13,244 nt of DNA from JBFXJF01 sp050175155 (GTDB lineage Bacteria > Bacillota > Bacilli > Tepidibacillales > Tepidibacillaceae). The position numbers were made by a program, and so were the translations under genes. Under the pieces are notes generated by a model. The model was not told where the DNA came from. It ran no database searches and saw nothing but the letters and a program-made list of their open reading frames with translations. Shown here piece by piece: positions 7,502 to 13,244 of the stretch; within the stretch, counting starts at the first letter, position 1; each line of letters starts with the position of its first letter. The stretch lies in NCBI GenBank assembly GCA_050175155.1, contig JBFXJF010000039.1, positions 1 to 13,244 on the forward strand, in the 5' to 3' direction.

Positions 7502-8648
7502 TTTTATTTCCTTTCTCTAATATATTTTTGTAAAAACCGTTTAATTGTTCCATGTATTCCTTGACATTTGAGTATTGCTTTTCTTTTTTTACCTTATTAT
7601 GGGATAATTGAATAATTTTACTAGCTAGTTCATTTAAATTTCTAGGCTCATAGAAGTGTATTTTGTTGGAGAATAGTTCATCATTAAACATATCTTTATG
7701 ATTTTTTTCACGACCTTGTAAAATTACACTACATCCAGAATACAATCCTTCATATACAGTTCTTCCTATTCCAAATTTATCATCAGCTCTTATAATATAA
7801 TCACTTATTGCATATATTTCTTCAATTTTATTAACTTCTCCTATGAAAATTATTCTGTTATCCTCACTTGCTATTTCTAAACATTTTTTAAGGTAGTGTT
7901 TTGAACCGTTTCCAACAACCAAAAGAATAATGTTTTCTAGATTTAAACTTTTGAAACATTCAACAACAAAATCTACGCCTTTAATAGGAGAAATAACCCC
8001 AATAATAGAGAAAACCACTTTATTTTTAATACTTAATTTAAATTTTTTTAATATTGATTCTTCAGATATTTCATTAAGAGCTGTCATGTCAATAGGATTG
8101 TTCAGTATTATTTTATTTTCAATTGGTATTTCTATTAGTTCTTGTGATGTTGCATTGTCAATAAAAACTACTCCCGAAGCTTTTTGAATATACCTGCTGA
8201 ATTTTTGTTTAAACTTTCCGTTGTACAGTTCTCTTATATGAATAATTGTATTAAATTTACTGAATATTAATGGGAATAGTACTATTGAATTTAAATGAAC
8301 AATGTCATAATTATTTTTACATATAATTCTATATATAATCAACTTAGAATACATAGCTTGCAGTTTTGTTAAGTATTTACGAATAGTCCCCCTTAGAATC
8401 CTATATTTGGATAGCTTCATATGACTATTTGGTAGCATAACCTCATCTTCATATGGTAACCACATAGGATAAATGTTTTTCACTCTATTCCCAGTATAAA
8501 CTCGAATATTCTCTTCTCCATATTCTTTGAACAACCTTTTAGTACAGACTAAATCATAATCAACTTCAATATTATTCAATATATACTTTAAGCTCTTAGC
8601 AGCGCCATATGTTAAATCTCCGCTGTGAGTAATATATAAAATTTTCAA
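7491..8648 (-). CDS. GT4-like family glycosyltransferase
   Basis: 385-residue GT-B fold retaining glycosyltransferase, probably cytoplasmic and membrane-associated, adding one sugar to the growing lipid-linked repeat. The N-terminal domain starts MKILYITHSGDLTYGAAKSL, with the glycine-containing acceptor loop typical of GT4. The C-terminal nucleotide-sugar domain has GVISPIKGVDFVVE (217-230), LLVVGNGS (about 242-249) and GRTVYEGLYSG (295-305), in which Glu300 corresponds to the conserved acidic residue that contacts the donor. The start is TTG at 8648: GAGGGG (8655-8660) lies six bases upstream and is merged with the wzx stop. The donor and acceptor sugars cannot be read from the sequence. 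Confidence 0.88.
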   Translation of the reverse strand: MKILYITHSGDLTYGAAKSLKYILNNIEVDYDLVCTKRLFKEYGEENIRVYTGNRVKNIYPMWLPYEDEVMLPNSHMKLSKYRILRGTIRKYLTKLQAMYSKLIIYRIICKNNYDIVHLNSIVLFPLIFSKFNTIIHIRELYNGKFKQKFSRYIQKASGVVFIDNATSQELIEIPIENKIILNNPIDMTALNEISEESILKKFKLSIKNKVVFSIIGVISPIKGVDFVVECFKSLNLENIILLVVGNGSKHYLKKCLEIASEDNRIIFIGEVNKIEEIYAISDYIIRADDKFGIGRTVYEGLYSGCSVILQGREKNHKDMFNDELFSNKIHFYEPRNLNELASKIIQLSHNKVKKEKQYSNVKEYMEQLNGFYKNILEKGNKIEN

Positions 8649-8654
8649 TTATAA

Positions 8655-8661
8655 CCCCTCA
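8655..8661 (-). promoter_or_regulatory. Stop codon fused to Shine-Dalgarno site (TGAGGGG)
   Basis: The TGA ending wzx (8659-8661) overlaps GAGGGG (8655-8660), six bases before the TTG start of the next glycosyltransferase. It supports that TTG start and suggests coupled translation. Confidence 0.7.
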
Positions 8662-9981
8662 TTTCTTTATGAATCTTGACCGTAGGATATTAAATATATT
8701 TTCTTTATCTCCCTTCGAGATAATATCTTTTAATAGTATTGCATCTTTGTAAATCAAGACTATTTCTTTGGTTTCAGTGATTAATAGTGGTATTATTATA
8801 GTAAGAAGCATTCTTGAAAAGATAACAGATAAAGCTGCTCCTTCAATTCCATATTCAATAATTAAAATGTAGCTAATCAGTGGTGAGATTAACAATCCAA
8901 ATAATGATAACAATTTTTCAAATCTAATTTTATCCTCACAAATAAACCAAATTGTTCGTATTGAGTTTAAGAAAGGGAATATTGCTGCCCAACTGTAAAT
9001 CTTCAAGGTAGAAACAGCCTGAATATAGTCTGAACCGTATAATAAATGTATAATATTTTTTGCAAAAATATTAATAAAAATGGCAACTAACAAACCCAGC
9101 CAGATTATTACGGCAGATATTTGCCTTAGTCTTTTTAGATATAATCTATTATCTTCTTCCTTTAATCGCATTATTATTGGTCTAGATGAGTCAATAAGTG
9201 CACCCGGTATTATGATCCATATGTTTGACACTGTGACTGCTGCGGTATATAGACCTACCGCCTTAGCGTCTAATGTATTACCAAGAATAATTTTGTCAAT
9301 ATGTAAATATATTGATGAAAAAATGGTAGATATTATTATATGATAGCTTCTGCTTAATAAATTTTTAGATGTATTAATAGAAAACCTTAAGTTTGAGCCA
9401 TTAGAAATTTTGTATATAGTAAAATACAAAGCTGCAATTATTAAAAAGTTCAAAGATGTTGCAAATGCAAACCATTGTATATTTTTTTTGGTTATTAATA
9501 AGTAAATTTTATAACCAGATACAATAATATACGCAAATAGAGATATGCTAGCTGTATATTTTGATTTAAGCTGTGACTGATACCAATAATTAAAAATATC
9601 AAACGCTCTGAATATTAATGACAATGATAAAAGTAAAGCTATGATAAAAAGCACATCATCATGGGGATGTAGTACTTTAATAATAACAATTACTAATAAA
9701 GATGATATTAAACCTACAAATAACCTCAAACATATTGCACTACCAATAATCTCTCCACTTTTTTCAACTTTAGTAACAAGTTCATTTACAACAATAGCAT
9801 AAAGCCCGAGCATAGTAATTGGTTCAAAAATACTTACTATAGCTGTTACATAATTCAAAGCTCCATAATTCGAAGGACCTAAGTATCTAGCTGATATCAT
9901 TCCAATAACTAAAGATAGAATCATCTGAATAATTTGTCCTGAAACTAACCAACTAGTGTTTTTTATAAAACTCGTATTCAT
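8659..9981 (-). CDS. wzx: Wzx-type polysaccharide repeat-unit flippase (MOP superfamily)
   Basis: About 440 residues with roughly twelve hydrophobic spans. It is predicted to move undecaprenyl-linked repeat units across the cytoplasmic membrane. The N-terminus MNTSFIKNTSWLVSGQIIQM followed by ARYLGPSNYGALNY is the classic signature of the polysaccharide biosynthesis/flippase family, and a later LLYGSDY-type segment before a span is also typical. A GTG at 10017 in the same frame would add 12 charged residues and overlap the upstream gene. The ATG at 9981 has AAGGA seven bases upstream (9989-9993) and matches the family N-terminus, so I chose it. wzx and wzy in the same operon define a Wzx/Wzy-dependent pathway rather than an ABC-transporter one. 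Confidence 0.92.
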   Translation of the reverse strand: MNTSFIKNTSWLVSGQIIQMILSLVIGMISARYLGPSNYGALNYVTAIVSIFEPITMLGLYAIVVNELVTKVEKSGEIIGSAICLRLFVGLISSLLVIVIIKVLHPHDDVLFIIALLLSLSLIFRAFDIFNYWYQSQLKSKYTASISLFAYIIVSGYKIYLLITKKNIQWFAFATSLNFLIIAALYFTIYKISNGSNLRFSINTSKNLLSRSYHIIISTIFSSIYLHIDKIILGNTLDAKAVGLYTAAVTVSNIWIIIPGALIDSSRPIIMRLKEEDNRLYLKRLRQISAVIIWLGLLVAIFINIFAKNIIHLLYGSDYIQAVSTLKIYSWAAIFPFLNSIRTIWFICEDKIRFEKLLSLFGLLISPLISYILIIEYGIEGAALSVIFSRMLLTIIIPLLITETKEIVLIYKDAILLKDIISKGDKENIFNILRSRFIKK

Positions 9982-10004
9982 ATTCAATTCCTTATCTAGT
10001 CTTT

Positions 10005-10991
10005 TTACCAATAGCACCCATCCTCTACACTGTCTGCATTTTTTGGTTTATCTAATTCTGTTGGTCGAACCCAATATTCATTATACAATTTGCTTGCCTG
10101 AGGATGAACATCCCATCTTGCACCTTTAATACCAAACAGAATTTGCGTAACTCCACCCATATGAATTGCAATTTTGCCAGCTTGTTTTAATTTAGCAGCA
10201 AGAGGATACCCATATGCACCACAACCTAGTATTGCTATATCAAAATCTAGTTTCATTGCTTCATTATACATATAGTCTAACGCTTCAAACCAGTCTGAGA
10301 ATCTATCGTCTGTGGCACCTCCAGATGTTTGCACCGCCTTAATTGTTGTTAAATCAAATGCAGGCAATACATATGAGTTGGAAAATAATAGTTCTCTTTT
10401 TGAATACTGGTTTTTAATCAATGTATCAAACGGAGATACCACTAAGACTTTTTTCCCTTTTAAAGCATAAGTGAAAGGGACATCAAATTGCCAAAAGTCA
10501 AAAATATTTCTATGTGTTAATATAGATTCATTGCTTAGATATTTTTTTATAAGATAATCCTCCATGATGTTATACCAAACACACATTAAATCACATTGTT
10601 GTATAGATTGAAGCATTTCATTTTTAAATTTTAAAAACATTATATGAGTAGGAGGAAAAAATCCACAATTTATACATTTTTCTTTTGTGTGTTTATCTCT
10701 CAATTCCTTCAATAAATCTTTTTGCTTTAATAAAGCTTCAATTATAAAACCTAGTTCAACGTTTCCGAATCGGCCAGCCATGTATGGTTTACCCTCAACA
10801 ATAGCTTGTGTTAATAATTTGTTTCCTCTTTCAGACGATAACACTTCTCTGCCTGCATAATGCTTTGATCTTATTGTATTACCTGTAATTTTTGAATAAC
10901 TAACTCGTATTCCCCAATTAAAAAAATATTCCCACGCAAATTGTGGATCTTTTATAAAAGCTTTAACAGGATTAACTCCCTTAAAATACAT
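10005..10991 (-). CDS. GT-D-fold-like putative glycosyltransferase of an uncharacterised polysaccharide-locus family
   Basis: 328-residue soluble protein. It contains GRFGNVELGFI (73-83), comparable to the RIGDGE-type block of GT-D enzymes but with Asn where Asp is common. A Cys-x2-Cys pair and FFPPTH lie at about 106-116, CDLMCVWYN at about 133-141, and a strongly conserved-looking block GCGAYGYPLAAKL, then IHMGGVTQILFGIKGARW, at about 257-293. It ends in GCYW, as I recall for this family, whose members occur in O-antigen and capsule loci and are usually annotated as hypothetical or GT-D fold-like. A sugar transfer role is inferred from fold and location. ATG at 10991 has GGAGGG (10998-11003) six bases upstream. 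It may instead be a non-GT modifying enzyme. Confidence 0.7.
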   Translation of the reverse strand: MYFKGVNPVKAFIKDPQFAWEYFFNWGIRVSYSKITGNTIRSKHYAGREVLSSERGNKLLTQAIVEGKPYMAGRFGNVELGFIIEALLKQKDLLKELRDKHTKEKCINCGFFPPTHIMFLKFKNEMLQSIQQCDLMCVWYNIMEDYLIKKYLSNESILTHRNIFDFWQFDVPFTYALKGKKVLVVSPFDTLIKNQYSKRELLFSNSYVLPAFDLTTIKAVQTSGGATDDRFSDWFEALDYMYNEAMKLDFDIAILGCGAYGYPLAAKLKQAGKIAIHMGGVTQILFGIKGARWDVHPQASKLYNEYWVRPTELDKPKNADSVEDGCYW

Positions 10992-11030
10992 GCATTTCCC
11001 TCCAGAATAATAATTTTTAAATTTATCTAT

Positions 11031-12296
11031 CTAATCACTAACACTGCTATATAATATACTCTTTATATTTTTTGAGCTATAACAGTAAAATCCTTCTTCA
11101 ATTTCCTTTTTGTTTGCTATTTTACCTTTATTCAAGTGAATAAACTCAATAATTTTTTTATTATTAATAATCACTTGATCCTGTGTATCTACCTGTAATG
11201 AAAGAGGATAGCGCATTAAAACCTCATCAATTATTCCATTTTGGAAAAAGTGAATAATAGGTTTGCCCGTTGAAATATAATCAAATGTTTTGCTAGGTTT
11301 GAATTCTAATATAGAATTACCAACATTAATTAAAAAATCAGCACTTGCATATACTTTTTTAATCTCAAATGAGTCAACCATTTCGTGTCGAATAATTCTT
11401 CCTTCTGATTTGTTAACATAATCGTTAATTAAGCGTTCACAATCACTCGTTGTATAAAGATGTAAGATAATATCTGTGTTTTGTAGTGACAAAAATGTTC
11501 TTAGGAGATATTCAGGATTTCGTATATCTTGGTAAAATCTTCCTGCATAAACGAGATTTATTTTATTAGAATCAAATCTGTGTTCGCTTTTGAAATTATA
11601 ATATTCTATTAGATATGGTAATACATCAACCTTATCTATATTATTTTCATACAAAATTTTACTATTTTCATATATCTCCTCAGATATTAAATTCATATCT
11701 GCTTTAGATAGAATTTTTCTTTCTGCTTCTAATGCTTTCTTAGATTTTCTGACAAACCCAAATCTTTTGTTCTTAAATCCTACATAATACGGGTCTACGG
11801 TATATGCAATCCAACGAACATCTTTAAATTTTTTTTTGAATAGTTCACCTGCAAGGTGTGCTGAAAAAGGTGAATTTACAGTAAAAACAACATCAATCGG
11901 GTTATCATAATGAATTTTACAAAGTGTCTTATATGCTTTTTTATAAAACCAGCGTAAATTATTCGGAAAAAATATGATACTTTGAATACGACCAATAATC
12001 TTCATTAACATAACACCAGCATTAAACAGTGTACTTAGAATATTATGTTTTGATTCTTTGGATACTTCTTGAAACCATGTTTCTATCAACAATCTCCAAT
12101 TTGAGAGTCCGTATACAGTTTCACTATCAATAACTTTATTAAAATACTTATCAAGTCCATACTGTATATAAATTACATCAATTTTATAATCATCTTTTAG
12201 TAATGAAATATATTGTTTGGCACATTTGCCTGTTGGAGATGGATTTGGATAATATTGACCTACAACTAATACTAAGTGTTTCAAAATTATAATCAC
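11031..12296 (-). CDS. GT4-like family glycosyltransferase
   Basis: Up to 421 residues with a GT-B layout. The N-terminal acceptor domain begins KHLVLVVGQYYPNPSPTGKC (6-25), with the loop usual in GT4. It contains VVFTVNSPFSAHLAGEL (136-152) and IAYTVDPYY (163-171). The C-terminal donor domain has NLVYAGRFYQDIRNPEYLL (247-265) and EFKPSKTFDYISTGKPII (331-348). The latter has the usual lysine and glycine positions, but its second acidic residue is replaced by Asp/Tyr. The start is uncertain. The GTG at 12296 overlaps the upstream stop (GTGA) but is only one base from AAAAGGAG. The TTG at 12284 (Leu5) is 13 bases from that site, which is long, although the family match begins there. The donor sugar is unknown. 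Confidence 0.87.
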   Translation of the reverse strand: MIIILKHLVLVVGQYYPNPSPTGKCAKQYISLLKDDYKIDVIYIQYGLDKYFNKVIDSETVYGLSNWRLLIETWFQEVSKESKHNILSTLFNAGVMLMKIIGRIQSIIFFPNNLRWFYKKAYKTLCKIHYDNPIDVVFTVNSPFSAHLAGELFKKKFKDVRWIAYTVDPYYVGFKNKRFGFVRKSKKALEAERKILSKADMNLISEEIYENSKILYENNIDKVDVLPYLIEYYNFKSEHRFDSNKINLVYAGRFYQDIRNPEYLLRTFLSLQNTDIILHLYTTSDCERLINDYVNKSEGRIIRHEMVDSFEIKKVYASADFLINVGNSILEFKPSKTFDYISTGKPIIHFFQNGIIDEVLMRYPLSLQVDTQDQVIINNKKIIEFIHLNKGKIANKKEIEEGFYCYSSKNIKSILYSSVSD

Positions 12297-13243
12297 ACTC
12301 CTTTTATCAAATTTGCAATATGTTTTGTGTAACCTTTTATAATCATTGATTCTTCATAGTAAGACATAATCCAATTCTTTTTAGGGAAGATTATGTAGTA
12401 AATACCTTTAAATAGACCCTTCCCATTGGAGTATGACTCTATTTTTAAGACATTTAATTTATTAGGTTCATATTTCATAACATTATCATTTTCGTTATAT
12501 ACTATTCTTATTAATTTTGTGATTTCACTGTGCGTTTTTCTATAATCTAAGACAAAGGAGGGTATTTCTATTTTAAAGAGTTTTTTTGTCAAAATAGCTG
12601 CTGTTACAACCCTTATTATGGTATCATCGTGTTTTGCGTAGTCCATCACAATATTCCAATCTATATTAAGCTTACTCATATTTACAATGTCAGCATACAA
12701 TCTTATATCTGGTGACCTCGAAAAACTATGAATAGAAATATGCAACAAGCATAAATACATAAGGGCTTCATTTGAGGGCAATGTTATATTAGTATCTCTG
12801 TATTTTTTCAATGAATCTACTGAAACACAATTGTTAATATCCATATTGAATGGCAATTTCAATCTGGACATAGGAACCCACATAACATTAATGCCAAATC
12901 CTTTTTCAAATATTTTACGATTAAAAAACTCGGTTTTTACTTTTTCAGAATTATTTCCTTTATTCATTGATCTAAAGCCATGATTCTCTATGATGTTATA
13001 TATTTTATTCTTGTTGGAAACATCAGCATATAAATCAATATCCCCCGACGCAAATAAAGCAATGTTCGACTCCGAAGAAATTAAAGCTCCAAAATTTTCA
13101 TATACGAAAATTTTAAAAATATCTGCTTGATAAAAGTCACTAAAAATATCTTACAAAATTTTTATTATTTCTATATTTCGTAATTTGTAAAATTCAACTT
13201 GTTTATTCAAAAATTCTTAATCTATCTCCAACTCGCAAAATAG
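12293..13243 (-). pseudogene. Nucleotidyltransferase-fold protein (NTP_transf_5-like), apparently broken by in-frame stops
   Basis: A Met-initiated frame of 224 codons begins at 12967, but that ATG has no ribosome binding site. The same frame continues upstream as convincing protein: FVYENFGALISS, then ALFASGDIDLYADVSNK, encoded at about 13000-13110. GDIDLYAD is the catalytic acidic motif of the nucleotidyltransferase fold, so a protein starting at 12967 would lack the active site. No ATG, GTG or TTG exists in frame between the ATG and a TAA at 13151-13153. Beyond that TAA the frame still looks coding (FLNKQVEFYKLRNIEIIKIL) until a second TAA at 13217-13219, and then runs to the edge. The C-terminal part (EALMYLCLLHISIHSFSRSP and on) is intact. 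I read this as a recently inactivated gene. Such proteins often neighbour glycosyltransferases, but their role is unknown. Confidence 0.7.
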
Positions 13244-13244
13244 T

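Noticed and set aside
2466..9343. Several open frames of about 70-125 codons on the plus strand
   Set aside because: Each lies opposite a well-supported minus-strand gene, has low-complexity composition and lacks a recognisable motif or ribosome binding site.
12293..12967. A stand-alone 224-residue gene starting at the ATG at 12967
   Set aside because: No ribosome binding site precedes it, and the catalytic GDIDLYAD motif lies upstream in the same frame, so this is the downstream part of a broken longer gene.
1..13244. CRISPR array, tRNA, rRNA or insertion sequence
   Set aside because: No regularly spaced direct repeats, cloverleaf-like sequence, conserved rRNA stretches or transposase motifs were seen on either strand.

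Overview
The window is an AT-rich stretch (about one third G+C by eye) in which every supportable gene lies on the minus strand, so transcription runs from high to low coordinates. It is the middle and distal part of a Wzx/Wzy-type surface polysaccharide (capsule or exopolysaccharide) operon. Purine-rich Shine-Dalgarno sites (AGGAGG, AAAGGA, GAGGGG), several TTG starts and the low G+C suggest a Bacillota bacterium, probably of class Clostridia. The exact lineage cannot be fixed from the sequence; a diderm Firmicute (Negativicutes) is possible because one enzyme is LpxD-like.

Layout in transcription order. (1) 13243-12293: a nucleotidyltransferase-fold gene that appears broken. Its GDIDLYAD catalytic motif lies upstream of the only usable Met, and two in-frame TAA codons interrupt the frame. 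(2) 12296-11031: a GT4-like glycosyltransferase. (3) 10991-10005: a GT-D-fold-like putative glycosyltransferase of a poorly characterised family. (4) 9981-8659: the Wzx flippase. (5) 8648-7491: a second GT4-like glycosyltransferase. (6) 7501-6269: the Wzy polymerase. (7) 6279-4966, 4953-3880, 3870-2992 and 2806-1682: a nucleotide-sugar module equivalent to WbpA, WbpB, WbpD and WbpE. (8) 1663-536: an Ldh2-family 2-hydroxyacid dehydrogenase. (9) 477-106: a small unknown helical protein.

How the genes work together (inference from families). The four-gene module should convert UDP-GlcNAc by C6 oxidation, C3 oxidation, C3 transamination and N-acetylation into UDP-2,3-diacetamido-2,3-dideoxy-glucuronic acid. 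The glycosyltransferases would assemble a lipid-linked repeat unit from this and other sugars, Wzx would flip it and Wzy would polymerise it. The initiating sugar-phosphate transferase, chain-length control genes and the operon promoter are not in the window and probably lie beyond its right-hand end. WbpB-type enzymes are known to reoxidise their NADH with 2-oxoglutarate, making 2-hydroxyglutarate. The downstream Ldh2-type dehydrogenase is therefore a candidate recycler of that by-product.

The junctions are tight: overlaps, or stop codons embedded in the next Shine-Dalgarno site. The clear exception is a 185-base gap at 2807-2991 that contains protein-like but interrupted reading frames and may mark a deleted gene. 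I see no tRNA, rRNA, CRISPR array, insertion sequence or convincing intrinsic terminator.
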